Below are positions 26,601 through 41,600 of a stretch of DNA of 64,000 nucleotides, in pieces (within the stretch, counting starts at the first letter, position 1; every line of letters starts with the position of its first letter). Both the position numbers and the translations under genes were made by a program. The notes under the pieces were generated by a model. That model was not told the DNA's origin, did no database searches, and saw nothing but the letters and a program-made list of their open reading frames with translations. The stretch comes from Orthonyx spaldingii (Eukaryota; Chordata; Aves; Passeriformes; Orthonychidae): positions 2,421,018 to 2,485,017 of the forward strand of contig VZTJ01004023.1 of NCBI GenBank assembly GCA_013397795.1, written 5' to 3'.

Positions 26601-29600
26601 ATCTAGTTTTGCAGCTATCAATGGTTCACTGTGATACCAGTGAGACAAATAAAACATATGTCATAGGAATCTGTTTTGGGTCCAGTATTATTCAGTATTT
26701 TCATGGATGGCTTGAAGGGCTGGATAATGAATACAAACAGCATTATGTCTAGAGAGGCTAAAAGCAGACTGAAAAGCAGCATTTAAATTCAACATTATCA
26801 GAAGAAAATGAGCAGACACAACTGTGTGTGAACAAAACCACACAATCTAAAATCATATATAAACCCCAGGAAAATCTAGCTACAAAAATCAGAATAAAGG
26901 AGAACAACTGGCTGCTGTATTATTCCAGGAGATAAGCATCTCATAGCGACCAGGACACCAGGGTGATTTCAAGCAAGGGACTAGATGCATTCTCCCATGC
27001 TAACTGACACATGACCCACAGGCTAATAGAAGAACATGAGATATTCAGAAGAGTCACACTTTAACAATCACCGGGGGAGAAGGATTTATTCCTTTTCAAA
27101 GAGATTAACCAGGCAGTGCAGATGTTGGACAATCCAAACATGTGTCTCCCAGGCAAATAAAACGGCTTATTTTCACAAAAAGAAATGGAAATATCTATCC
27201 ACTGAATCATGCAAATTAAAACCCAAAACAAACAAACAAACAACCCCACAAAAATACCCCCCCAAAGCAAACACACACAGAGATACAAAGATTAAAACTA
27301 TGTAACTATCCAAAAGATGTTAAAAAAAAAGAACTTGGCTTAAAAAACTAGATAGACCAGTAGGACATGGAATGAAAAAAAGAGTGAAACACTTCATGAT
27401 TATATCCAAAGATGGTTTTTCTAACTTCTAGACCATGTGACTTAAAGTTATATATGTTTTCCATTATAACCTTTGAACTTGGCAAGGTTGTAATGGGAGA
27501 GAACTTGAATAGTAAATGTTATTCATGATAATTAACTGGTTTCAGTTTTTAGAATTCCATCATTCCAGATTTGTCTTTTTAATCAGTGTATTTACTGAAA
27601 TATAAAATCATCTAAACAGGTTAATTGTCAGTGATCAGACTTTCATCTTATTCAGCCACATGACTGCAAATCTGTCATTTGAGCACTTAAGTACTGTAGC
27701 CATACATACAAATAAATTACTTAAATTCATACACATTATTCTCCTCTTCCCACGTAGTGACTTACAGGAATACAGCCTGTGTTTGTAGGTAACAGTACAA
27801 CTACACATTTTAGTGCAACTCTTTGTTACTGCACAGCATTCTAGCCATAAAAAAATGTATTTTACATCAGTAAGGCTGTTTAAAGCTTGAAGATCACAGT
27901 AACTTCGTATCTGTACCTGCATATTCATATTTACATGGTGGCCTCTTCCAACATCCTGTAACACTAAAAAAAAAAATCAAAGGAAGGCACCTCCAACTGA
28001 AGCTGTCTACCAATACCAAAACTGTGTGTAAACAGTGACTTGTCACAAAAATCAAGGAGAAGTTTACTCAACTAAGAGAAATACAAATCATGGCCCTTCT
28101 TGAGCAGAACTCTTGCTGAACTGGCTGCTGTATGACAGTGACACTCAGTGGGATTTGTCTCCCTGGATCACCAAGGTGAGGCAGAATACTCTACGTTGAC
28201 AAAGTTCAGCTACTCCTATGCACATTAAAATTTTGAGTTTACAAGCTATAATGCATCATTTCAACACCTTATGACAAAAAGCTACATATAATTATAGCAG
28301 TCCCAGGTATATGGAGACCTGCCTTCCACCAAAGAGTTTTGGTGGGATGAATAAATTAACAAATGTATTTATCATTTCAGTTTACTGCCACCTTCTGGAA
28401 TCACGTTTTACACAGATTTCTGAACTTGACTCAGATCACTGTGTTGGACTAGAAAAAAAGAAACCAACCCAACAAACAAAAACCCACACACCCACCTGTC
28501 TGTATTTTAAACAGAATGTGTTGTTTTTATTCTGCTTCTCTTCCTAACATCAGCTGTTTTCTGTAACAGACAGTGACTGTGCAAAGATGATTATAAGAGA
28601 TTAATCAGCCTACTAAAAATATGCATGACTACTCTGAAATTGTGTGAAGTTTATTAAGAACTTCTCCAGTCTACCTTCATTAACATACAGTGTTTACATA
28701 CAAAACACTTCAGTAATTTTATACTTAAGAGATGCTTGAAGTATGCATACATACTTAGAGAAGACAAGTTAGAATATCATAGTTACTACTTAGCAATTAC
28801 TTGTATATTAAGGTTTTTTCCAATCACCATGTTTTTCAAGGATTCCTCACTAAATCTTCATGCTTTTATTAGTGAGAGAATTACTGATAATTTAATTAAC
28901 AGTTTTTGCAACTCTGACTTCAATGACAATAGACTATTAAAGTCTTTCTACAAATACATTAAAGAATAATTTATACTGGAACAGACCTATAAAGATCAGC
29001 TAATCCACCAGCCTCCAACTCAAGCCAAGTCCAACAATATCAAATCGCCTGTGACATGATCCAGTCAAGACCTAAATACCTCCAAAGACAGACTCTCCTT
29101 GTCTCTTCTAGGCACCCACTTGTTCTCATGTTTCACTATTTTAAAGGTGAAAAATGTTTTCCTTGGGTGCTATGAGAGTTTTGGATGATGTAACGTGTCT
29201 CTATTGCCTCTTGTTCAGCATCTCTGAAAAGACACTGACTCAACTCCTCTTCTTGTTTCCTCATTCAGCTGCTTAAAGATATGATCTCCCATAGTCATTT
29301 CATCTCAAGAAAGACTGCACCCAGTTCTCAGCTTCTCTGTTGGCTCTCCACTGGACTTGATCCAGTACGGCAACATCTTACTTGTAGCTGGGACCTTGAA
29401 ACAGGACTCATAAACATGACATCCAAAGTTAAACCTTACCTTGACAGGGAGCATGTGCTTTGTGTCATACAAAGAACGGCAGATTTTCAAAATTTCATTT
29501 CCTGTGTTCTCCTTTTCCTCAGGTTGGCACCTCTGCAGCATAACAGTCCCCAGTTTCACCCAGGCGTTATCATCTGTGCACAGTCTGCCCAGTAAAAAAA

Positions 29601-32600
29601 AGAGATGTATATAGACTATAGATGTTATAGAATATAAACATACACCATTTTTGGGAGGTTGTTTCTTGTGTGTGACATAAAACTACAACCTCATGAAAGA
29701 AATATGAAGGTTTTGAGACAAGTTACTGTCCATAATACCATCACTCTTTCAATGCAACAAAGAAGTTTAAATCACCTGGAATTATGACATGCTTATTACA
29801 AACCCTGAGGAATTACACATCAGGTAAAGACTGATCAAATTGGAATACCACAGGAACATATTCTCCTAGCTTTACACGAGCTGATTTCCCAAGCAGAGTG
29901 GTATCGAGGGAGGGATGACAGGAATTCAGCATTCCTAATTTTGTTGGCTTTGATTACATTCTAACAGCTTCTGTTTCTCAAGTATCTGTCTCTTGCTTCT
30001 GAGAGGAAAAAATACAGCCAGATTCACATTTTAATTTTCAGGTCCAACGAGTACAAACAAAAATAAACTTTTCGCCATGGCCCATCCAAAATGGGTAGGA
30101 AAGTGAAATTACATGCATCTGGACTTCTCTGCTAGTAGATATGGGTGCAGATACATTTGTTTTACATATTTAAAATGTTCTTTTAATTTCACACAGAACT
30201 TCATGCTATGTTACCATTACAGAGTCAAGCATAAACAGATGGCAGACAGTGGGTACAAGTAAATTTCATCATGCAGGATGGCAAAGGCAATGTTTACTGT
30301 AAAGTTTTGTTGCCGCAACATTTCTCCATCTACAGCCATTATTTGGTAGATCACGGACATGTTTTGGATACTTTTGTTAGGAATAAGTATACTGGCTAGG
30401 ACTGGATGTACTGACAGAAATGGGTAGCAGACCACTTTTAATGACAACATGAAGTGCAACACTGGAATACATCTACACTGCCATTTTTCTAATGTAAACT
30501 AAGTTGATGCATTTTAATTCCCACCTACAATGGGCTAAAATCATGCACAATCACAGCTTATATCATGACTATATTAAGCCATAATAACACAAACTCTATG
30601 TTCATCTGTGCATAAACTTAGGAAGGCACAAAAGGTATTTTAAAAATCACTCTATCAATCTCTCTGGTCAGTAGTCAGCATCCCAGAGACATGGCAAATG
30701 TTCCATTTTAGCTTGAAAAAAACCCCCAAACCCACTCATAATAAGACCAAAAGTGGCAGTTTGGTGTTACAATTTAGTGTAAATTAAGATACTCATTCAG
30801 TACATGTGACAAGAAGCAGTAAAGTGCTGTCAAAGTGCTGCTTTTCAAAGCTATTATTTTGCAGCAATTTTTAAAGCAACACATTAATATAATTGCAAAT
30901 GGAGTCTGTTAAGAGAGTCTGTTGGATTGACAAATACCAAGTGTCTGACAACTCTGGAGAGGACAACCACCAATATCTACTATTTCATACATAAAAGCTC
31001 TCTCGTGCTCATTGTCCACTTTCAAATGTTCACACAGTAAATAAGTAAAAGCAGCTCCACACACAGCTGTCATTACAGCCCAACATGAAAACCAGACACA
31101 GAAGCTAGGAGTGGGCAACTCTGAATGCAAATTAAATACAAGTCATTGTCTTCCTTCCTTCTGACAACTTAATTGAGCCTCTCCATCAGTCACAGTCACT
31201 GAGCACAGAGCTGTCATAAGTCTGGGAACAGCAGAGCTCCTCCTCTCTGCTCCTTCAATGTGATGGGTCGAACCCCAAGACGTCAGATTATTCAACAAAC
31301 AGAACATGAGGCACTGAATCTGTGAATCCCCAGAAAGGGTAGGAGACGTAAAAAAACCCTGCATCTCCATCTTTGCCACTGGTTAAAGTGATAGCTCCTG
31401 CTATGTGATCCATTTCTTGCTTAGAGGCACAGAGCCAAAATGAATTTCCATTTCTATAGCTGCTGCCCCTGGAGTACATTAAGAAAACCTGTAAGAATTT
31501 CCCACTAGAAAAAGGAAATAAAAATCACACTACAAAATACAAAAATAACCAGAAAGATGCAAGGCCATCAAAGCTTGGCATATGCAAATTTATTTAAGTA
31601 TCAGATTATACAGTTTACATATATAAAGCTGTTCTCATCACTATTCCTTATAACTATTTCAAATACTCTTGTGATCTAATAACAACTATCTGCTCTCTCT
31701 AATTAAAACCAAAATTAAGTTACCAAAATCTGACACCTACAGGCAGAATTCAGTTTTCTTATCTCCTGAATTTTACTTCAACTGTGGTTATAAAAAAATA
31801 TCTCTCATCATGAAAAAGGCAATTATTTCAAAACCACAGCAGAAACACCTCAGTTTTTTTCTCAAAGCCAAAAGAGGAAAATATGGGATTAAGATTAAAA
31901 AAGTGAACTAAGCTACTGAGTCTCAAACACTGGGGTTATTTCAGTTCCAAAACACCTTATCAATATTTATAATAAATATAAAAAATGCCTTTTGAATGTA
32001 GGCAGCAAGTTCCAAAGGACTGCAGAGCTTCAGGTACTGTCAATAATTTTTTTAAGAAACACCTTTATGAAATGTTTAAAATGACATCTGACTATGAGAC
32101 ACCTGGGTGGAAAAGCATGCATGCATAACAAGGGTATGAAAATAAAAGTTTAAAAAGTGTACTGCTCTGAGTGCTGACTGAAACAACCAAGTTACCTCTC
32201 TATCTTCTCACAGTAAACATAGCATATTACGACATGAAGAGAATCATACTTGTGATAACAAGCATTATTGTAACTGGATTGTTTTAGAAAACAAGAACTC
32301 AAAAAAAACCATGAAGTATGGACTTACTAACACAGGTTACAAAAATTAAAAGCCTACCAAAAAACCCCTCAAACTTTAGTTCTTTTACTTCTCCTTCCTT
32401 TTAAGACTTTATAGAATGTAAATTGTGTTTTCCAGCTTTATAGTCAATTGTGTTAGATGTTTGCTGCTAGATTGAAAACCTAAATTCTAAGTATTCACAT
32501 GATTCAGACTTAAATTCCCCAGTTCCTGTAAGGATCATTACATTGGCTGTAAACAATAAGCAATAATGACCCTCTTCTGAATGAGAGGAGGAAAAAGAGT

Positions 32601-35600
32601 AAAGAAACATGACAATACATACAGTTTTAACTTCTAGATGTTTTCGCCTTTGCTCAAAAATTTGTTAATACAACTTGCTTTAAATTTAGATTGTTGAAAA
32701 CAGCACTAACAAAACAGCTCCTGTTCTTTACTCCCAATCATCCTAAAGACAGGCTTTTCAGGAACACATATACACACATACGTAAACCCCTAGGCTGCTA
32801 AGCAGAGTTGAATGCTGTTAATGTGGAATTATGCAGCAGGGGGAGAAGAGGGAAGAAATGTGACTATATCATTGCCTAGGAGCTATACTGACTACTTTAG
32901 ACTCTAAGTCATGATACAGGTGATCTAAGTACTTGCAGAAATTTTCACTTCCAAGATTGCTGGAGTCTAAGAGGTATCCCGCCTCTGAAATTTGATCCAC
33001 AGTTGTGACTACACCTTTTCCTTTTCCTATTCTTCACTTTAGGAAGTTATACTGAAGGAACATAACACCAAGAGTGAAATACAGTTATGTAACTTTTTAT
33101 GTCCTCTGTTACAGAGCAGTAGACATGAACTGCCTATATACAAGAAGGGTTATCCTTTCACAGACTCCTTAGTATTTCTGTTCAACACAAAGAAAAGGAT
33201 TTTGCTAATTGCAGCAGTAATTCACTTGACCTTTTGTTCTGTAAGTTTTGGTTTTTTGTTAAAGGTAATATTTACATCAAAAAAGTTTGACAGTTCTCAC
33301 ACACTGTGAGGCATCCAATTTTCAGTTACAATCAAACCCAAAACTTAAAATGAAAGTTGAAACATGAATTTGTGACAGATCACACAGCAGTCCTTGTAAT
33401 TCTTAATCTTCCGAAGACAATTTGTGGCTTGTAAAACTGTCACTAAAGAATTTAGGTTAATGCTTATCCAGAAATTCCAAACAAACTGCAGGCTTGAATG
33501 TGAAAAACCTTTACAGATTACCTTGTAACCCACCAGTTCTCTACACATGCACAAGACAGTTACTTTTCAGAAAAAGATAACTCTTAACTTTTCTGAAAAA
33601 TCAATGCACATAAACACTTTTGGGAATATAGTCTCCAAGTTAAAACAGGTTGCAATCAATACCCCTAAGTAATCCAAAATAAACACCATTTAATGGCTCT
33701 AAGTAACAACTGTCAGATGGGACTAGCCAAAAATTCATTAATATTACTGCTCTCTGAAGTATATGTGATCCTTGCCTCTTAACGTGAGTTTATTTGAATC
33801 CTTATATCTTAGAAGTGATTAGCAGTTACAGAATACAAATTTTTGACTTTCAAATGTATTCAGAAAGTCACGAACAAAACCCAAAGAATTGATAAAACGT
33901 AATGTAGCCTGGATGTTCCAAATTACAACTTTCAGTTAATATCCAATTTGATGGGTGCAATTCTGAAGTCCTTATGATTATTTTAATCTTAAATTGTTTT
34001 GAATGCTTTATTCAGAGACAGAAATAATAGGTAGTGGATCCACACAAGAGAAGTGCCATCACCCTCCCAGACCTCCTGCAGACTGTCTGTCACATCCACC
34101 TGAACATCACCTTTCAAAGGCTTTTCTGCAAAGCCTAACTCTGAATACAAAGAACAGTCAGAACTTTCTGTTCTTTTTTAATGGATTTTGTTTATACTAT
34201 TGAAAACAAAAGCAAAATACATAGCTTGAAATTTAAGTAGATAGAACACTCTTCTGTGCAACAGTTCAGCCAATAAAACATTTTTCTGCCTTCCTCCATG
34301 ATACAGAATACATGTATGTATATACAGGTTTTACAAAAAAATGACTGATTCAATTCTGCTTTAAATAAACCACTTAAACCTTCCAGTATAACCCTTTCCA
34401 GAGGGCATACCCATACCAGCCATGTTTGCGTTATTTGACTGAAAATGACATGATATCAAGCAAGAAGACTTTGAGCTCTTTTGTTACACAGTTCTTTGTA
34501 GAAACACTCACCGATTGCTCCCGTCCATCGGTGGCCAAGCCTGAAGCAGTAAGACCAAGTGCTGAAACTCAGACAGACTCTGACTGGACTCCAAAAGTCC
34601 CAGGAAGAGTTTGTACCTTTTTTCTTCATTTTCAATATCTGTTATCTCTACCTGAAGGAGACAAAAACCAACCAAACAAACTAACCCAGGTTTTCTTTTT
34701 TTTTTTCCTCTCCAGAATCAATGATTTAAAAGCAATCGACAAACTATCTGTGAAGTACATCACTGTTCCAAAACAATGCAGGAAAGACAGTGAACATAAT
34801 TTTCCCAGAAACCCGTTTTCTTACCTCTCACATTTTCAACCATATGCAAATAAAATGGGAGAACGCAGATGATGTGACATGACTTAGGTGGACATTCCAA
34901 CAACAATGTAACCCTACACAAGTGCATTCTTTGATTAGTTCAGAGGATCCTATCCCTGTCTTCTTCAAACAACCAAAAATTTCTCTAAATTTCTTTTTCT
35001 CAATGTAGAGACATATATAAACACACACATGCAAGTATGTACACATTCTTTTCAAAGAATGAGTATGTCCAATGCTTCCCTAATAAATCTGTATTATCCT
35101 CAATCTATAAATCTATAAAACCCTCAACCTGTGAAAACTAAATTCTACCTGAATTTACAGCACCTCATATTTCTCACCTAGAAAAGAGCCTTGAAAGATG
35201 CTCCTCAATTAATCTACCCAGCAAAGAACATTGCTAACAAGTAATACAACATTTCTCTGCATGGGTGTTTGAACCTAAGAGAAACAAAACCCCACACCCC
35301 CATCAGATCCCAAACAATCCTGCCTTGGGACAAGTGTCTATCTCTGTTGAAAACCTGCAGCTTTTGCCTGGACTTGAATTCACTCTAGTTGATGACAGGT
35401 TCTTTCAAAAGTAATTACTGCCTGAAGTTTCACGGTAAAAGGGGATGGTAAAAGGTCTGACTGTTGAAGGAAAGTTACTGTAAATGAGAAACCAACTTGC
35501 TACTAAATGAGAAGTAACTTCTATTTAAAAGTTTGGCTATCACACCAGGAGGGCTTTCACAAAAGGAATAGCAATTCACTGCCTACCTGAGGTACAAAAG

Positions 35601-38600
35601 TATTTGTTACAATAAAAAAGTAGCTTTGTCTGTATTATTAACACATTGTAATACTGAATTTTTCTTCCAGAGTCCAGAAACCTTCAGGATATCAAACACT
35701 TCCGTTTCATCTTATCATTCTGCTGAAGATACACAGCATTAAATGTTAACTTTTCTGTTTCAGACCAAGTACTTCTAAGACATTAAATATGGACAAAGTT
35801 TTCCTTAGCTCTATAGCTACTCTGAAAGATTGAAGACTGTATCCCAATCTCTTCAAAGTGGCTCTTGTACATCAAGGGCAAATTTTTAAAAGAGGCTTGA
35901 AAACAAACATTACTGATGCATTTATTGAGTTGTCTAGATAATTTGTTACTTTAAAATATTTAGTGTTGAAAAACTGTTTGCTTCTGTCTCCAGAGTATAT
36001 CTGAAAGCACCATACACTAAAACATTCCAGATAGTGAAAAAATATTTCCTAGATCTGTCCACTTGAAATACTTTTCTTTACTGCAAATGTCACATAGCAG
36101 ACATCAGTTACCCACTTGTAATATATATACTTGATAATATATAATACTAGATATTTAAATGACAAGGCTGAAAAGAGAAGAGAGATAAACAAGAAAGGAT
36201 AAAAGGGACCTAAGATGTTAACCTTTAAGGTTCAAAAATATTTAGCATCTTAGCAAATTAAGTACTAGGTAGACAACAGAAGCTCTTCCCTGTCCCCAAA
36301 CCACTTTTCCAGAAAACTAGCTCTTTAGATATTGAAACCAAGTAAGTACCATGCTTGATGGTCCACTGAGTACATTTTAGTACATCTGCACAAACAGCAT
36401 TTTGCTTCAAAACAAAGACCAATGTTAACATCTTTCTAATGATAACCATAAAAAGGGCAATAAATGGCACAGACAGTATCAACAGATGAGGAAAGCTGCC
36501 AGAGAAGGTCTCCTATTACTGGCAGAGAGTAGATCAGACATCCTACTCAACATGAGCTGAATTCCAGTAATTCTGCCTAATAACTCATCTTTACAGACTT
36601 GGGTTTACATTTTTTCATGAGCTTAATTAATCTAGAGCCATAATTTTGTGTTTTGGACAGCTGGATCCCTGTAACATGATTGCTCATGACATAACACATA
36701 TTAATTCAACTGAAGTCAATTAGAAGACTGAACTTCTGATTCTCAAATGCAGAGAGCATTTCTGCAGCATTTCTCTCTACAATGGCCTTTTTTCAAGTCA
36801 CCTGTGTGCCTCACTAAATGCAGTAAAAATAAAGTGAACTTTCTACAGTGTTAATGATGGGTAGTTTTTAAGAAGACTGGTGAAAATTCACTCTTTAAAT
36901 GGCATTTTAGATGTTTGTCACTTCCATTTCATGTGAAACAGGTGAGTTTTCAAAGCAGTAGTTTCTTGCTAGAAGGAAGCAATGCCTTGAAACAGCACAT
37001 CGGAAAGAGGTTTTAATTTATATTTGCTATGTGTATGTATGTATATACATACATATATCTAGATAGATGGATCTGTATAAAACACAGAGAACATAAGTTT
37101 TGCTCTGTATTATTGTCTTCACTTTCTGAGGCCGAGGGAGAGCACAGTGAGGAAGCAGCCACCTCCCACAGCAGAAACAGAGCATGCTCTGTGTCAAAAG
37201 GTAGAAATTCATCTTTACAAAGTCAAAGCTAGCTTAGTTGCTGAGTTTAGTCAAGCCTCTTGTTTTGTTGTAATCACAAGTTTTAAAAAAACCCCACTTT
37301 TAACTGAACACTCTAGTGATTTTGGATGATCTATTCAGATGACTCTGAATGTTGTAACACAGGGTAATGGGATAACATCACTCTGTTTCCCCGTCCTTTT
37401 TTTTTTTTTAAAGAAAACCCCAAAACATCTTTTAAATCACTCCAAGGTTAACCATGCAAAGATAACCTGCCACGAACTGTTCAGAGCCTTCTGAACACAA
37501 GTGCCTGTAAAGAAGAACTTGTCAATAAACAGAATAACGAGGCCCATAGCCAGGCATGAACTTCAGATGACCCCAAAGAAATATGAAAAACAAGGAGGGA
37601 AAAAAACCCAAACTAACCAAAAAACAACAAAAGCAAGGAAAAGGAAAGCAAGGGCTTTCAGTTTTAACAACAGATTTGCTCAATTCTGACTAGATTTTCC
37701 TCAGTTTCAGGCAGTCTCTTTGGCAGTAGAACACAGCTGGCATCATGTTTCTCATTAAAAGGCTGCACAAATATTTACCACAATGGGAAAGTCAATTAGG
37801 GGAATTAATTGTAGGAATTATACTCATGATAGATTATAAAACAAAATACAAATTAACTAAAGCCAAACCTTATGTTAAACTGTTAAAATACACAATTTCA
37901 TTATCGAGGGACTACATATGTTCAAAATCAAGAATATACAAACATCTGCATATGTTAATGTACCTTCAAAAACTCATACAGGAAATTCACAAAGCCAAAT
38001 ACAGGCTACACAAACAGCATGAGCTTGTCATAGCATACAAGAGATTCAGTGTTGAATTAAAAACTTTGTGCACTTAAAATTTCTCCTCAAATAAACCCAA
38101 CTTTTGTGCCTTATCATGAAATCTTTCAAAGACTTATCTTAAATCTTATAATAATAATACTCTTTCCTCATGGATTAGATCCTATTAAATGCCCAAAATG
38201 TTGAAAGCACTCAACAGTTTATCGACTTTCAATGCACAAAGTTTTGACTCATCATGTTGTTCTACAGATTTGTTATTGCTTTATACTCATGTCATAAGGA
38301 TGAAGGAGTCCAAATATGAAAAGCTGCCTCACAAGTTAGTTCTGTACCTTCTAGAAACCTATTGTTTTATAAAAACTGTAAGATGATACACTTGAAGAAT
38401 GCCAAAGCTAAATAAAACTGTGGACACCACACATGACTGATAAAAAAAGCCTTTGGCATGGCAGACTGCAGGATCAGTGGTTTAATTTGGTACATTATCT
38501 CACTCCTGAAAACACAGTTAAGTTTAAAATCAATATTTACAGCAACTGTGGAATGTTTCTGTATCTGAACTGTGTCCTTAAGTTATAGATATCCACTAAT

Positions 38601-41600
38601 GTAATGGTCTTCTGATCCTACAGGACAGATACATCTGATGAACTTGAAAATGCTTTATTGCTAAAGCTATATAATTTGACAATCTGGTGCTGATTGACTT
38701 GGCTGATGAGAGTGACTTTTGTTGGAAAAAAATGGAAATGCCAATAAAAAGATCCAGCCAATTCAATCCTCTCCTGCCTCTGAGATAAGAGAAAAATGCT
38801 ATTTATGTATGAGAATGGTGAGCAGGAAAACTAATGCAGACAGACCTCGATCTCCCTCTGCTCACTGGCATCTATTCTGCACATTCCATTTGTACTGTAT
38901 GTTAGCATGACAGAGCCAGAGTTTTCACCAACAGATTTTGCTCACAACAAAGAAAATAAATGATAAGGATGTTTATAAATGAAAACAGAAAAATATTTTC
39001 CTTCCTATAATTGCTTGTGTATTGAGAAAAGCTATATCCATTCTTAAAAGCAACTCCCTGTACTAAAGGCAGAAAAAATTGCCATTACCAAGAAATGCAA
39101 CCAAAAACTTACTGATTTACATGATTATAAAATTAATTTTATTACATCTACCAGATGGCAAATGCAAATATTTCAAAATGTGTTCATGTTCGACACTGCA
39201 GCATAAATTTGAATTAATATGGCATTGAAAATAGAAACACTAAGCAGGCATTCCACTGGTCCCTTATTGCTACCATAGACATGCAATTTGTCAGAACTTC
39301 CTTGTAAAATGCACTGGTTTTATGTCTCTTCCCACTCCCCTGCCCAAGCTGCAGTGGTAGAGAATTCATCTGTGCTGCATCTCAAAATAAGAGGCAGATG
39401 TGACATCAAAGATTTTATTGAGATTTGAGACAGGGAACACTGAGTCTAAAACTTCCTTCCACTCATTAGACAGGGCTTAACATGGTTTGTAAATGATGAC
39501 TAAAAGGATTGGTATCAATTTGACTGCATTCCTGTAATTGCCATCTTGGTGTGCTGTTCATGGCTCAAAAATACAACAGCCTTGCCCCTAGGAGTTTACA
39601 ATCTAATTAAGTAAATCAGTAAAGAAAATACTGTCCTTGCTATACAACAGGCCAGTAGGGTTTGGTCACTGAAGAAAGTGGTCTTTCCACTTTGCAGGTC
39701 AGCCTGTAATCTGTCATTCCCTCTTCTGCTGGTATCTGTGCAGCTACTGGAAGTCTGCAAAAACCTAAGTTACTGAATTCTACTTTCAGTACAAGGCTGC
39801 AAAGTTAAACACTTGTTGTGAAGGATATATAAATTTACAAGTTAAATAGAAATTTTAAAGTCAATTATTCACAATACGAACACAAATGTCAAAACCAGCA
39901 AAAAAACCCCAAACACAATCTGCAACACTGTACAATTGTTCCTGAAATCGCATAGCTACTGACTCTGCACATGTAAGATTAGGAGCTTTTAAAGGCTTTT
40001 ATTTATTTCATTCTCTTCAAACTGTTTCAAGATGCTAGAAATCCTATCAGCCTTGATGTTAGACACATTACATACTTGTGAAACAAAGCAAAACCACAAG
40101 CACATATTAAACATCTTATTCAAGATCTTCACATGCCAGAGCAACAGTAACCCTTTCTGAAGGCAAAACTGCAAGTGCTGTACTCCCCAACACATTACCA
40201 GCATCCCATTACATCTAAACTAGGGTTTCTCTAACAAAAACCCAAACCAAACCACCTGTAAATTGTGACTGAGGGGAAAATCCTCCAAGACACAACAGAG
40301 TCAGGCTGTGGAGAGCAGTAACAGGCTGGTAAGAACAAAGCACCATCTCATTCAGCCACTGGTCCACCACCATATGGGCAAGGGCACACGGGATGGAGAA
40401 AGCCAAGGGCAACCTTGAGAGCAGAGCTGCCAGCCTGGGCACAGACAGTTGGAGTCTGGTTAAAGGCAGGTCAGTAACAGACCTCACACAGAACCAGAGA
40501 GGTAAGGTTCAAAGCCAGTGAACACAACTGTTTTATGAAACATACACTGGAAGAGATACAAAGAAAGAGAAGTAAGGAACTACTACTCTTTCTCCATACT
40601 GGTTTTTTCCTCATTACATTTATAGTCTTATGCCTCAAAGTTGAAGAGGTTTTAGTGCTAGAGAAAGCCATTACTGCCATCTATTCTAACAATCTACATA
40701 TCTCTGTGCACAATTTTATCCAGTAATTTTGAACTAAAACTGTAACTTCTGTTTAAGCTAGAATACCTCCTAATGGGTTTAGTCTTTTGACTTAAGAAAA
40801 CAAGCTTAAGGTGCAAACAAGTTTAGTCCCTTTCTGGTAAATTATTCTCACCTGTCAACCAAAAGATAAATCTTATTTGATTTTATCAAGATTACACTTA
40901 CTTGATCTTGCCAAAGTAATACCTGAACTTACAGCTTGTCTACACAACTGCTTTCCCATTCTTATTCCTAGTTAATCCACTCTGACTACCCACAGATAAG
41001 GGCAATATTGGAGTATGTTTCATACATATCTTTCCTTTTCCTACTCTTCTTTCCATGTCTGTTATTTTGGTCACCAAATGGTGCACACAGAATACCAGCA
41101 TTGACATTTTTATATATTCACACACATACTGAATTTACATTATGAAAAGACACTGGACCCACAATATTTTATGCAGTTTCCCTGTGGGAACACAGACACA
41201 CATAAGATTATCACTTTCCATATGTGAAATGTTTACTCTCTGTATAAGCAGCTGTATAAGAGTCAATCAGGTCAAGTGAAAGTTGCTTCTCAAAGATACA
41301 TTTTATGGACTTTCCTCAAACTTATCCCCTTAAAGCACTTGCCCTAGTATTTATTGAAATTTTGAAATTTAAATGATAACATGATAGAGTACCTTTCACT
41401 CTATATCTTAGCAATATTGCCATGTACAGAGTCAGAAAATTAAGAAATATAGTTCACAGAACACATTTATACAGCACTGTTTTACAGATGTTAAATATTT
41501 CCTATGTTTTAGAATTAAATTCAAAAGATTTCCTAGAAAAATGGATACTGCCCAATGACTGTGATGAGGCACTGACAATCTGCTCCTTACTGAGCACTCA

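Larger units (their letters stand above)
23500..29439 (-). other. NBAS intron with CR1 copies
   Basis: 5,940-nt intron between the exons at 23371-23499 and 29440-29584. It contains CR1 copies at 24927-25800, about 26655-26960 and 28975-29415, and an AAAC-rich simple patch at 27220-27290. The remainder is AT-rich, with nothing recognised. Confidence 0.85.

Noticed and set aside
29576..29584. Alternative acceptor AG nine bases into the NBAS exon
   Set aside because: Gives the wrong phase with the preceding exon, producing an immediate stop; the GGGCAG site after the T run fits.
34426..34872. 148-codon plus-strand open frame
   Set aside because: It is antisense to the NBAS exon at 34512-34651 and then reads through a T run; a shadow frame.
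37745..38077. 110-codon plus-strand frame
   Set aside because: Lysine/tyrosine/leucine-rich translation typical of AT-rich noncoding DNA; no motif.
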